From contig CAZMJP010000017.1 of the NCBI GenBank assembly GCA_964566895.1, forward strand, positions 1-17,087: a stretch of DNA of 17,087 nt. Reading direction: 5' to 3'. Shown piece by piece: positions 1-7,054 of this stretch. Below the pieces are notes generated by a model, which was not told the origin of the DNA, made no database searches, and worked only from the letters and a program-made list of their open reading frames with translations. Made by a program: the position numbers and the translations under genes. This stretch comes from CAZMJP01 sp964566895 (GTDB taxonomy: Bacteria > Patescibacteriota > Patescibacteriia > UBA2591 > UBA6264). Positions within the stretch are counted from its first letter, which is position 1. The number at the start of each line of letters is the position of its first letter.

Positions 1-2
1 TA

Positions 3-263
3 ACAAAAGAATCACATTTTTTATATTTGCCATATTATATTCATTTTCATAATCCAGAGGGATTATATCAAAATGAAAAAGAAGAAGATTCAATCAAAAG
101 GGTACAAAATTATCCTTGGTCAAGTTATATGGATTATTTGGGCAAACGTAATACTAAATGGATTTATAAAGGAGGTATTATGGAGCAATTTGTGGAAATG
201 GAAAAAATAAGACCAAGTGCGGAGACGATTTGTGAAATTTTGGGCTCTGTAGTTTTAGATTGA
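3..263 (+). CDS. Y1/RAYT-type transposase, C-terminal part (5' end outside window)
   Basis: This is the 3' end of a gene whose reading frame is open to the left edge of the window, so no true start is visible. The product resembles the C-terminal tail of IS200-like, REP-associated (RAYT) Y1 transposases. Those proteins typically end with a segment of the kind 'YIHxNP...' followed by 'YPWSSYxxYLG'. Here I read YYIHFHNPEG and then NYPWSSYMDYLG. The HUH motif and catalytic tyrosine would lie upstream, outside the window, so activity cannot be judged. The gene ends in TGA at 261-263 and is followed within 50 bases by a strong palindromic repeat, the expected arrangement for a RAYT and its REP-like target. 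A TTG at 27 in the same frame is not a credible start because the homology to the family begins upstream of it. Confidence 0.7.
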   Translation, partial: TKESHFLYLPYYIHFHNPEGLYQNEKEEDSIKRVQNYPWSSYMDYLGKRNTKWIYKGGIMEQFVEMEKIRPSAETICEILGSVVLD

Positions 264-286
264 TTTTTAACGATAACTAATTCTAA

Positions 287-317
287 TTGACAGGGTAGTT
301 TGACAGTAATTTGACAG
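287..317 (+). repeat. Short direct repeats TTGACAG next to the transposase
   Basis: TTGACAG occurs three times in a row, starting at 287, 300 and 311. The first and third copies continue as TTGACAGGGT, matching the outer part of the large inverted repeat that follows. They look like degenerate copies of the same repeat arm. TTGACA is also a -35 consensus, but no matching -10 lies at a normal distance, so I do not call promoters here. Confidence 0.55.
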
Positions 318-362
318 GGTCCGACCCTGTTTAACCGTGACAGGGTCGGACCCTGTCAAATT
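308..362. repeat. Perfect 23-bp inverted repeat (REP/IS end-like) beside transposase
   Basis: The 23 bases at 308-330 are the exact reverse complement of 340-362, with a 9-base spacer. Each arm is itself almost palindromic: ACAGGGT, a 3-base centre, then ACCCTGT. The unit can therefore fold as two small hairpins or one long one. Its position just after the RAYT-like reading frame fits a REP-type element recognised by that transposase family. It could also act as a transcription terminator, although no clear U-tract follows it. Confidence 0.75.
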
Positions 363-374
363 GGACCACCGGTC

Positions 375-414
375 AGGCCTGTTTAGGTCTGTTTAGGCCT
401 ATTTGGGCCTGTTA
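375..414 (+). repeat. Four tandem copies of a 10-bp unit upstream of ligA
   Basis: Four imperfect copies follow without gaps: AGGCCTGTTT (375-384), AGGTCTGTTT (385-394), AGGCCTATTT (395-404) and GGGCCTGTTA (405-414). The array ends about 20 bases before the ligA start, so it is probably in the ligA promoter or leader. Its role is unknown. Copy number at such arrays can change by slippage. Confidence 0.7.
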
Positions 415-434
415 AATGTAATTGTTATGAGAAT

Positions 435-2477
435 ATGGCTATAATTAAAAAAGAAGCGCGGGACAAAAAAGAAATACGCGACAGGATTGAAAAGCTGAAA
501 AAGGAGATAAATCATCATCGCTATTTGTATCATGCTCTGGACCGGCAGGAAATTTCCGAAGCGGCTTTGGATTCTTTAAAACACGAGTTATTTAAATTGG
601 AAAAACAATACCCAGAATTTGTTTCACCAGATTCACCGACTCAAAGAATCGGCGGCCAGCCTTTGAAAAAATTTTCCAAAATCCGCCATTCTCAACCGGT
701 TCTTTCCATGGAGGATATATTTGATTTTCAAGAACTGCGGAACTGGGAGGATTATATGAGTGATTATTTTAAAAAAAAACACAAAGGTCAGATTTTTGTA
801 TCTGCGGAGGACGGCCCTTTGTATTTTTGCGAGCGGAAGATTGACGGGATAGACATTGTTTTGACTTATCAAAAAGGGATTTTGGTGACGGCCGCCACCC
901 GGGGCAATGGTTTGATTGGCGAAGACGTGACTCAAAACATCAAAACCGTTGACGCCGTACCTTTGCGTTTACAAAAGTCGGTTGACGTCGTTGTCCGGGG
1001 CGAGGTCTTTATGCGAAAAAAAGATTTTACCGAGCTTAACCGCCGGCAAGAAGCGGCTGGGCAGCCGGAGTTTGCCAATCCGAGAAACGTGGTTGCCGGG
1101 TCAATTCGTCAATTAGACCCGAAAATAACGGCTAAACGGCGGCTTGATTGTTATGTCTTTGAAATTATCACTGATTTAGGGCAAAAAACCCATCAGCAGG
1201 TTCATCAAATTTTAAAGGAGTTGGGCTTTAAAATCGATACTAAGGCGAAATTATGCCGGGACTTAGAGGATGTCCGGGACTGCCATACTGAATGGGAGAG
1301 AGAAAGGGAGAAATGTCCTTTTAATTACGATGGCGTGGTGGTGGTTTTAAACGATGTCGCTTTGGAAAAAAAATTGGGTTTTGTCGGCAAGTCGCCTCGT
1401 TGGATGCGCGCTTATAAGTTTCCCGGCGAAGAGGCAGCGACGGTCGTCAGAGAGATTTCGGTTCAGATTGGCCGGACCGGGGTTTTGACGCCGGTGGCTC
1501 ATTTGCAGCCAACTCGGGTGATGGGGACGCTTATTTCCCGAGCGACCCTTCATAATCAGGACGAGATTGACCGTCTGGACGTCCGCGTCGGCGATACGGT
1601 GATTATTGAGAAGGCCGGGGACGTGATTCCGGCCGTGATTAAAGTTTTGAAAAATTTGCGGACCGGCAAGGAAAAGAAATTTAAAATGCCCAATAACTGT
1701 CCGGTTTGTAATTCCCCGGTGACTCGCCATCCCGGCGAAGTGGCTTATTATTGTCCAAATAAAGAATGTTTTGCTTCCGAACATCGGCGGATTTCCCATT
1801 TTGTCGGCAAGCAGAGTTTTGACATTGAGGGTTTGGGTCCTAAAATCGTTATTCAGTTAATGAATCAGGGCTTGATTAGAGATGCGGCTGATATTTTCAA
1901 TTTAACCGCGGGAGATTTGGAGCCTTTAGAGCGTTTTGCGGAAAAGTCGGCGGCTAATTTGAGCAGAGCGATTAATCAAAGTAAAAAAATAGATTTGGCT
2001 CGCTTTATTCAGGCCTTGGGTATTCGTCATATTGGCGAGCAGAGCGCGGCTGATTTAGCTGGACATTTTGGCAGTTTTGAAAAATTCGCTAGAGTTGATC
2101 TATCAACTTTGCAAAGTTTACCCGAGATCGGGCCGAAAATGGCGCAGAGTATTGTCGATTGGTTTCAAAATAAGGACAACCGGCGGTTTTTGGAAAAATT
2201 GAAAAAAGCCGGAGTGGAAATAAGGAATCATCGTCCGGAGAGAGCAAGACAAACATTAAAAGGCAAGAGTTTTGTTTTGACCGGCACCCTAAAGTCGATG
2301 TCGCGGGAAAAAGCCAAGGAGAAGATTCAATTTCTCGGGGGCAGGATTTCCGAGACGGTCAGCCGACGAACCGATTTTATTGTGGTTGGCGAAGAGCCCG
2401 GGTCCAAATACGAAAAAGCGAAAGGATTGGGAGTTAAAATAATTAACGAAGAGGAGTTTTTAAGAATGATAAGATAG
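435..2477 (+). CDS. ligA: NAD-dependent DNA ligase LigA
   Basis: This 680-residue protein seals nicks in duplex DNA during replication and repair, using NAD+ to form a ligase-AMP intermediate. The length and all domains fit the family. There is an N-terminal Ia region (about 10-60), then the adenylation domain with the KxDG motif in ERKIDG, making K135 the AMP-accepting lysine. An OB-fold follows. The zinc finger has C422, C425, C440 and C445. Helix-hairpin-helix repeats cover about 510-590 and a BRCT domain about 605-680. In the Ia region the usual NAD-contacting pattern D-A-x-Y-D reads E42-A-A-L45-D46, so two conserved positions differ. The ATG at 435 has no clear ribosome binding site. gatC begins 12 bases after the stop, suggesting an operon. 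Confidence 0.96.
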   Translation: MAIIKKEARDKKEIRDRIEKLKKEINHHRYLYHALDRQEISEAALDSLKHELFKLEKQYPEFVSPDSPTQRIGGQPLKKFSKIRHSQPVLSMEDIFDFQELRNWEDYMSDYFKKKHKGQIFVSAEDGPLYFCERKIDGIDIVLTYQKGILVTAATRGNGLIGEDVTQNIKTVDAVPLRLQKSVDVVVRGEVFMRKKDFTELNRRQEAAGQPEFANPRNVVAGSIRQLDPKITAKRRLDCYVFEIITDLGQKTHQQVHQILKELGFKIDTKAKLCRDLEDVRDCHTEWEREREKCPFNYDGVVVVLNDVALEKKLGFVGKSPRWMRAYKFPGEEAATVVREISVQIGRTGVLTPVAHLQPTRVMGTLISRATLHNQDEIDRLDVRVGDTVIIEKAGDVIPAVIKVLKNLRTGKEKKFKMPNNCPVCNSPVTRHPGEVAYYCPNKECFASEHRRISHFVGKQSFDIEGLGPKIVIQLMNQGLIRDAADIFNLTAGDLEPLERFAEKSAANLSRAINQSKKIDLARFIQALGIRHIGEQSAADLAGHFGSFEKFARVDLSTLQSLPEIGPKMAQSIVDWFQNKDNRRFLEKLKKAGVEIRNHRPERARQTLKGKSFVLTGTLKSMSREKAKEKIQFLGGRISETVSRRTDFIVVGEEPGSKYEKAKGLGVKIINEEEFLRMIR

Positions 2478-2489
2478 TAATATAATTGT

Positions 2490-2828
2490 ATGTCTATTGC
2501 CAAAGATGAAGTAAAATATATTGCCAAATTGGCCCGTTTGGAGTTGACTCCAACGGAGATGAAAAAATACCAAAAGCAACTTGGCGAGATTTTGGTTTAT
2601 GTCGGCCAATTAAGAAAAGCGAAAATGAAAAATATCAAATCCGGGTTGTCCCATTATAAAGGCGAAGCAAGCCTGGTAAATGTTTTTCGTCAGGACGAAT
2701 CAAAACAGAGAAGCAGAAAAGGGGCGGAGAAGTTAATTCAACAGGCGCCGCGGCAAGAAAAAGGATTGATAAAAACGAAGAAGATTCTAAACATAAAAAC
2801 ACAAAAGCGTGAAAACAGAAGGGTTTAA
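2490..2828 (+). CDS. gatC: Asp-tRNA(Asn)/Glu-tRNA(Gln) amidotransferase subunit C
   Basis: GatC is the small subunit of the GatCAB amidotransferase, which converts Glu-tRNA(Gln) and/or Asp-tRNA(Asn) to the amidated form. It wraps around GatA and stabilises its contact with GatB. The 112-residue product starts with the family pattern EVKYIAKLARLELT, followed by an amphipathic helix. It then has the FRQDE segment and the typical C-terminal 'AP...' stretch (QAPRQEKGLIKTKKIL). It is slightly longer than usual (about 95-100 residues), with a basic tail after residue 100. It lies between ligA and gatA, as expected for a cotranscribed partner. gatB is not in the window and must be encoded elsewhere. 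Confidence 0.88.
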   Translation: MSIAKDEVKYIAKLARLELTPTEMKKYQKQLGEILVYVGQLRKAKMKNIKSGLSHYKGEASLVNVFRQDESKQRSRKGAEKLIQQAPRQEKGLIKTKKILNIKTQKRENRRV

Positions 2829-2876
2829 AGAAAATAATTTGTTTTATTATTCTTGTGTTTTAATATTTTTATGTTT
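2789..2876. repeat. Imperfect inverted repeat spanning the gatC/gatA junction
   Basis: AAACATAAAAA followed by CACAA near the end of gatC (from 2789) matches in reverse complement the stretch TTGTG...TTTTTATGTTT ending around 2876. The second arm has an extra 8 bases in the middle. The potential hairpin would include the gatA start region. The composition is very AT-rich, so chance or simple-sequence origin is quite possible. Confidence 0.3.
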
Positions 2877-4298
2877 TTAAATGAATTGACAATTTCAGCC
2901 GTCCATCGCGGTTTGCAGAAAAAAGAGTTTTCCGTTCAGGAATTGGTTAAATCCTGCTTGGCGGAAATTAAAAAAGAAAACAAGCGGCTTAACGTTTTTG
3001 TTTCGGTTTTTGAAAAATCGGCTTTGGCGCGGGCGAAAGAAGCGGATAAAAAAATCGCCAGTCGGTCGGCGGTCGGCCCTTTGTTTGGCATTCCTCTGGC
3101 GATTAAAGATAATATCTTGATTCGGGATTTGCCTTGCGCTGCCGGTTCCAAAATTTTAAAAAATTATCAAGCCACTTACGATGCCGCGGTTATTGAAAAA
3201 TTGAAAACCGCCGGCGCGATTTTTTTAGGCAAGACCAATTTGGATGAATTTGCCATGGGCGGTTCAACCGAATTTTCCGTTTTCGGCCCGACCAAAAATC
3301 CGTTAAATCCGGCTTATGTGGCTGGTGGGTCTTCGGGCGGCTCGGCCGCGGCTGTGGCCGCTGATATGTGCTTGGGCGCCTTGGGTTCTGACACTGGCGG
3401 TTCAATTCGCCAGCCAGCCAGTTTTTGCGGTTTAGTTGGCTTAAAACCAAGTTACGGTTGCGTTTCGCGTTACGGTTTAATTGCTATGGCTTCTTCACTT
3501 GACCAAATTGGGGTTTTAACCAAAAATGTGGAAGACGCGGCTATTTTATTTCAAGCAATTCGGGGGAAAGACAATAGAGACGCCACTAGTCTTGAGGTGG
3601 AAGGCGGGAATCTTGCGGAAATAAAATTGAAAAACGTTAAAATCGGTTTGCCTAAAGAATATTTTGTCGCCGGTTTAGACCCGAAGATAAAAAAAACAAT
3701 TGAACAATTAATTAAGAAATTGGAAGAAGAGGGAGCAAAGGTAAAGAAGACCAGCTTGCCTTATACTAAATACGCTTTGGCTTGCTACTATATTATTATG
3801 CCGGCTGAGGTTTCGACAAATCTGGCTCGTTATGACGGGATTAAGTACGGTTTTTCCGAGAGCAAAGCAAGAAATCTTTTGGATGTTTATTTAAGATCGC
3901 GGAGTCGGGGTTTTGGCAGTGAAGTTAAGCGGCGGATTATTTTGGGAACTTATCTCCTCTCCGCCGGTTATTACGACGCTTATTATTTGCAGGCGCAAAA
4001 AGTTCGCGCTTTGATTAGAAAAGATTTCACCGACGTTTTCGCCAAAGAGAAATTTGATTGTTTATTAACGCCGACCAGCCCGGTTTTGCCTTGGAAATTG
4101 GGAGAGAAGATTAACGACCCTTTGAGTATGTATTTAGCCGACGTGTACACGGTCTCGGCTAACTTGGCCGGCCTACCGGCGCTTTCTTTGCCGGTGGGCG
4201 AAATAGGCGATTTTTCCGTTGGCGGTCAAATAATTGGCGATTATTTTCAGGAAAATAAGATATTGCAAATTGGCAAGATGATTGAAAAATTATTTTAA
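2871..4298 (+). CDS. gatA: Asp-tRNA(Asn)/Glu-tRNA(Gln) amidotransferase subunit A
   Basis: GatA is the amidase subunit of GatCAB: it releases ammonia from glutamine for transfer to mischarged tRNA. The 475-residue protein shows the amidase signature with the Ser-cisSer-Lys triad at the canonical positions: K79 in LAIKDN, S154 in AGGSSGGSA and S178 in GSDTGGSIRQPA. I chose the ATG at 2871 because the protein then begins MFLNELTIS, as family members do. This start also places the triad exactly on the usual numbering. A TTG at 2853 would add six residues with no family support. The gene follows gatC by 42 bases and is closed by a strong terminator, so ligA-gatC-gatA probably form one transcription unit. 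Confidence 0.96.
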   Translation: MFLNELTISAVHRGLQKKEFSVQELVKSCLAEIKKENKRLNVFVSVFEKSALARAKEADKKIASRSAVGPLFGIPLAIKDNILIRDLPCAAGSKILKNYQATYDAAVIEKLKTAGAIFLGKTNLDEFAMGGSTEFSVFGPTKNPLNPAYVAGGSSGGSAAAVAADMCLGALGSDTGGSIRQPASFCGLVGLKPSYGCVSRYGLIAMASSLDQIGVLTKNVEDAAILFQAIRGKDNRDATSLEVEGGNLAEIKLKNVKIGLPKEYFVAGLDPKIKKTIEQLIKKLEEEGAKVKKTSLPYTKYALACYYIIMPAEVSTNLARYDGIKYGFSESKARNLLDVYLRSRSRGFGSEVKRRIILGTYLLSAGYYDAYYLQAQKVRALIRKDFTDVFAKEKFDCLLTPTSPVLPWKLGEKINDPLSMYLADVYTVSANLAGLPALSLPVGEIGDFSVGGQIIGDYFQENKILQIGKMIEKLF

Positions 4299-4303
4299 TT
4301 AAG

Positions 4304-4332
4304 AAGTTTGGAAGCGAGGCTTCCAAACTTTT
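4304..4332 (+). terminator. Rho-independent terminator after gatA (repeat copy 1)
   Basis: A perfect 12-bp stem (4304-4315 with 4319-4330) closes on a 3-base GAG loop and continues into a T run at 4329-4332. It begins 5 bases after the gatA stop and precedes a new promoter, so it likely ends the ligA-gatC-gatA transcript. The same 27-base palindrome occurs in reverse complement after the HtrA-like gene at 16904-16930. Confidence 0.88.
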
Positions 4333-4335
4333 ATG

Positions 4336-4369
4336 TTGACAAAAAAAATAAAAGATTTCATAATATAAT
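4336..4369 (+). promoter_or_regulatory. Sigma70-type promoter for the thioredoxin-fold gene
   Basis: A perfect -35 TTGACA at 4336-4341 is followed after 17 bases by CATAAT (4359-4364), which overlaps a perfect TATAAT at 4364-4369 (spacing 22). Either -10 gives a transcript start a few bases on and a leader of roughly 25-35 bases before the ATG at 4401. It lies directly behind the terminator of the previous unit, which supports it. Confidence 0.7.
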
Positions 4370-4400
4370 GAATTGAAATTAATTTGTAATTCACCTTTTT

Positions 4401-5429
4401 ATGGAAGAAATAAAGAGTTTGGAAAAAACAAAGAAATGCTGTAAATTTGGTCTTTGGAAAATTATTTCCAGCGTCTTGTTTTTGGTTTTAATTGTTTCTG
4501 TTTTGACCGGCGGATTTGGTATTGGGAATATTTTAGTTCGCCAGCCGGCTGACGAAATAGCCCAGAAAGCGGTTAAATTTATCAATGAAAATCTTTTGGC
4601 GCCGGATTCGCCCGCTTCTTTAATCTCGGCTGATTGTTTGGGAAAGGTCGGTCTTTGCAAGTTCACCATTAAAATCAATGAGCGGGAATATGACTCTTAT
4701 GTTTCAACCGATGGCGGTCTTTTATTCCCTGATGCGGTTGACACCCGGGAGTTTTTAGCGCAGACAAATGAGTCGGCGGGAGAAGGAGATTCTCAACCGT
4801 CGGCGGTTCCTAAATTGGATAAGCCAGAGGTAAAATTGTTTGTGATGTCGTATTGTCCTTATGGTCTTCAAGCCCAGAAAGCGCTTTTGCCGGTAATGGA
4901 TTTGTTAAAAGATAAAGCCGATATTAAGATACATTTTGTCAATTACGCCATGCACGGGAAAGAAGAATTGGATGAAAATCTGACCCAGTACTGCGTTCAA
5001 AAGCAAGAGCCGGAAAAGTTCAGTCAATATTTGAGTTGTTTTGTCCAAAGTGGGGAATCTGAACAATGTTTGTCTTCGGCGAAAATCAACGAAAAAGAAC
5101 TGGCGTCCTGCGTTTCCGCCACTGACGAAGAGTATCAGGTCAGCGTCCAGTACAATGACCAAAACACCTGGCTTAACGGTCAGTATCCCAGATTTGGCGT
5201 GGATGACGATTTAAATACTAAGTATGACGTCCGCGGTTCGCCGACTACGGTCATTAACGGGCAAGTGGTTAATATTAATCCCCGGTCGCCGGAGAATTAT
5301 AAGTCAGTGATTTGTCAGGCGTTTAATTCGGCGCCGGAACAGTGTTCCCAGTCCTTTTCCAGCGGCACGCCCGGTCCGGGATTTGGCGGAAGGGAAACAG
5401 ATTCTTCAAATAGTGGACAATGCGAATAA
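4401..5429 (+). CDS. Membrane-anchored thioredoxin-fold (DsbA-like) protein with CPYG site
   Basis: This 342-residue protein has a short basic cytoplasmic N-terminus (with C13-C14) and one membrane helix at about 19-40. A small extracytoplasmic domain follows (about 50-115), ending in YVSTDGGLLFP. After a linker comes a thioredoxin-like domain (about 142-310). The active-site segment is VMSYCPYG with a single cysteine, C152. The usual cis-proline loop is RGSPT (P281). The protein is cysteine-rich (12 in all, including C198, C213, C223, C237, C305 and C315) and ends in a Gly/Ser-rich tail. A role in thiol chemistry outside the membrane is inferred. With CxxG rather than CxxC, it is unlikely to be a classical disulfide oxidase; a monothiol or GILT-like mechanism is an alternative. 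It is followed by lgt, probably in the same transcript. Confidence 0.75.
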   Translation: MEEIKSLEKTKKCCKFGLWKIISSVLFLVLIVSVLTGGFGIGNILVRQPADEIAQKAVKFINENLLAPDSPASLISADCLGKVGLCKFTIKINEREYDSYVSTDGGLLFPDAVDTREFLAQTNESAGEGDSQPSAVPKLDKPEVKLFVMSYCPYGLQAQKALLPVMDLLKDKADIKIHFVNYAMHGKEELDENLTQYCVQKQEPEKFSQYLSCFVQSGESEQCLSSAKINEKELASCVSATDEEYQVSVQYNDQNTWLNGQYPRFGVDDDLNTKYDVRGSPTTVINGQVVNINPRSPENYKSVICQAFNSAPEQCSQSFSSGTPGPGFGGRETDSSNSGQCE

Positions 5430-5465
5430 CCGATTAGCGTTTTGGACGAAGCAGGACCGCCCATG

Positions 5466-5487
5466 ACGAAATAAATGATCATTTCGT
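5466..5487 (+). promoter_or_regulatory. Small hairpin with an lgt start codon in its loop
   Basis: ACGAAAT (5466-5472) pairs with ATTTCGT (5481-5487), leaving an 8-base loop that contains the ATG at 5475. If this ATG is the true start, the hairpin would present it in the loop. If translation instead starts at the ATG at 5496, the hairpin would be in the leader. The stem is short and its effect is uncertain. Confidence 0.3.
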
Positions 5488-6326
5488 TATTCAATATGTT
5501 TTTGTTTAATTTTTTGCATACCTACCAACCTCAGCCGATTATTTTGCGACTGGGGGTTTTAAATATCTATTGGTATGGATTATTAATTGTCTTAGGTATC
5601 TTATTGGCTTATTTTATAACCGTAAAATTGGGTAAGTCACAACCTGGCGGATTGGAAATCCGTCCCTTGATTCAGGATTTAAGTTTTTATTTAGTTATTT
5701 TTGGTTTGATTGGCGCCCGGCTTTATCATCTTTTATCCGAACTGCCTTATTATTTAAAAAATCCCTTTGACGCTTTCAAGATTTGGCTGGGCGGATTAGG
5801 GATTTACGGCGCGGTGATTGCCGGATTGATTGTTATTTTAATTTATGTTAAAAAACACCGGCTTTCTTTTTTATTTTTGGCCGATTTGATTGCTCCGGGC
5901 TTGATTATTGCTCAGGCTGTCGGCCGCTGGGGCAATTATTTTAATTCTGAAGTTTTCGGCTGGCCGACCAATCTCCCTTGGGGCATTCCGATTTTTTTAT
6001 CGCATCGGCCGGCTGAATTTTTATCTGCTCAATATTTTCACCCTTGTTTTTTATATGAATCGATTTGGAATTTCTTAATATTTTTATTTTTAATTTTTTT
6101 ACGGAGGGCAGGCCTCCGGAGGGGCGAGGGTAAGGCGGGGAAAGTCGTCGCTTTTTATTTAATTCTTTATTCTTTCGGCCGGTTCTGGCTTGAATTTTTA
6201 AGGATTGATTCCCAGCCGATGCTGTTGGGATTAAGACTGGCGCAGATAATTTCAATTTTAATGTTTCTGGTCGGTTTGTTTATATTAGTCGGAATAAAAA
6301 TTAACAGAGACCGGACCTCTGTATAG
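5475..6326 (+). CDS. lgt: Prolipoprotein diacylglyceryl transferase
   Basis: Lgt moves a diacylglyceryl group from phosphatidylglycerol to the lipobox cysteine of prelipoproteins, in the cytoplasmic membrane. The 283-residue protein has about seven membrane helices. The Lgt signature GRWGNYFNSE is at 150-159, including the essential Arg and Asn. HPCFLYES is at 189-196, and the last motif GRFWLEFLR at 235-243 holds the conserved Arg/Glu. The region corresponding to the Escherichia coli His103 loop reads GLGIYGAVI, a Tyr variant. ATG at 5496 is an alternative start that would remove seven residues; neither has a clear ribosome binding site. Residues 211-222 (RAGLRRGEGKAG) come from a GC-rich palindromic patch. 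The gene ends 2 bases from the end of the convergent comF. Confidence 0.93.
   Translation: MIISLFNMFLFNFLHTYQPQPIILRLGVLNIYWYGLLIVLGILLAYFITVKLGKSQPGGLEIRPLIQDLSFYLVIFGLIGARLYHLLSELPYYLKNPFDAFKIWLGGLGIYGAVIAGLIVILIYVKKHRLSFLFLADLIAPGLIIAQAVGRWGNYFNSEVFGWPTNLPWGIPIFLSHRPAEFLSAQYFHPCFLYESIWNFLIFLFLIFLRRAGLRRGEGKAGKVVAFYLILYSFGRFWLEFLRIDSQPMLLGLRLAQIISILMFLVGLFILVGIKINRDRTSV
6102..6122. repeat. GC-rich palindrome inside lgt
   Basis: CGGAGG (6102-6107) and CCTCCG (6113-6118) form a 6-bp stem, and CCTCCGGAGG (6113-6122) is a perfect 10-bp palindrome. It interrupts very AT-rich coding sequence and encodes an Arg/Gly-rich loop between two membrane helices. It could be an in-frame palindromic insertion or simply a basic cytoplasmic loop with unusual codons. 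Confidence 0.4.
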
Positions 6327-6328
6327 GG

Positions 6329-7048
6329 TTATCCTTTAGCCAGGATAATAGCCCAGATTTTTTCCGCTCCGGCTTGACGTAATATTTTTCCCGCTTGTTC
6401 AAGGGTGGCTCCGGTGGTAACAATGTCGTCAACCAGAATGATGTTTTTCGGCGCGGCGTTTCTGAACGAGTTATTGACGGCGAATGTATTTTTCACATTT
6501 ATTCTTCGCTGACTGAAATTAAGCCCGGTTTGCGAAGGAGTGCTCTTCGTTTTTTTTAAAAGTTTTGGGTTAAGAGGCCAGTTAAATTTTTGGCTTAATT
6601 CTTTGGCAATCAATTCGGCTTGGTTAAATCCGCGGAAGGCCAATTTCTTTTTGGAGAGAGGAATAGGAACCAGAACAAAATTATTTTCTGTCAAGTAAAA
6701 AGTAATTCCCCCCGCCTCTTCTTTTATTTTATTTTGGAGAAGAGGAGGAGATGTCGGAGACAGGCTTTGCAAGTATTTGATCAGCAATTGTCCCAGGTCT
6801 TTGGATAGATAAGAAGCGTAGGGCGGATATTTTAAAATTTTAACAATTTTCTTAACCAGAGGATGATGATAATCAAGAGCGACTAAAAGTTTGTCTATAT
6901 GGCGGGGTAAGTCCGGCTGAAAAAATTGGGGGGGCAGAGGGATTTTGTTTAGACAATTTTGGCAAATTAGACGTTTTTCCAGCCCGCAGCCGAGACAATG
7001 GATTGGGAATAAAATATCAAGAATAAATTTTTTTAGTTTTATCCACAT
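6329..7048 (-). CDS. comF: ComF family phosphoribosyltransferase-like protein
   Basis: ComF proteins have an N-terminal zinc finger and a type I phosphoribosyltransferase fold, and are needed for natural transformation in several bacteria. This 239-residue protein has the finger cysteines C18, C21, C29 and C32 right after an FPIHCLGCG start. It has the family segment VLVPIPLSKKKLAFRGFNQA at 125-144, then QTGL and RRINVKNTF. The PRPP-binding loop ILVDDIVTTGATL is at 204-216. The length is normal. It is divergent from the pilus operon, with both starts within about 120 bases, so shared control is plausible. Its 3' end faces lgt with only 2 bases between stops, so the two transcripts probably overlap. 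No comEC or dprA is visible nearby. Confidence 0.9.
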   Translation of the reverse strand: MWIKLKKFILDILFPIHCLGCGLEKRLICQNCLNKIPLPPQFFQPDLPRHIDKLLVALDYHHPLVKKIVKILKYPPYASYLSKDLGQLLIKYLQSLSPTSPPLLQNKIKEEAGGITFYLTENNFVLVPIPLSKKKLAFRGFNQAELIAKELSQKFNWPLNPKLLKKTKSTPSQTGLNFSQRRINVKNTFAVNNSFRNAAPKNIILVDDIVTTGATLEQAGKILRQAGAEKIWAIILAKG

Positions 7049-7054
7049 CCTTGC

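Noticed and set aside
287..340. TTGACA copies as -35 boxes for ligA
   Set aside because: No -10 element lies at 16-18 bases from any of them; they are parts of the repeat family.
1347..1799. Long minus-strand open frame inside ligA
   Set aside because: It is antisense to conserved LigA domains and shows no recognisable motif of its own.
2853..2870. Extending gatA to the TTG at 2853
   Set aside because: It adds six residues without family similarity; the ATG at 2871 gives the typical N-terminus and canonical triad numbering.
7039..7047. Second DnaA-box consensus TTATCCACA
   Set aside because: It overlaps the first codons of comF and encodes its Trp-Ile start on the minus strand, so coding constraint is the simpler explanation.
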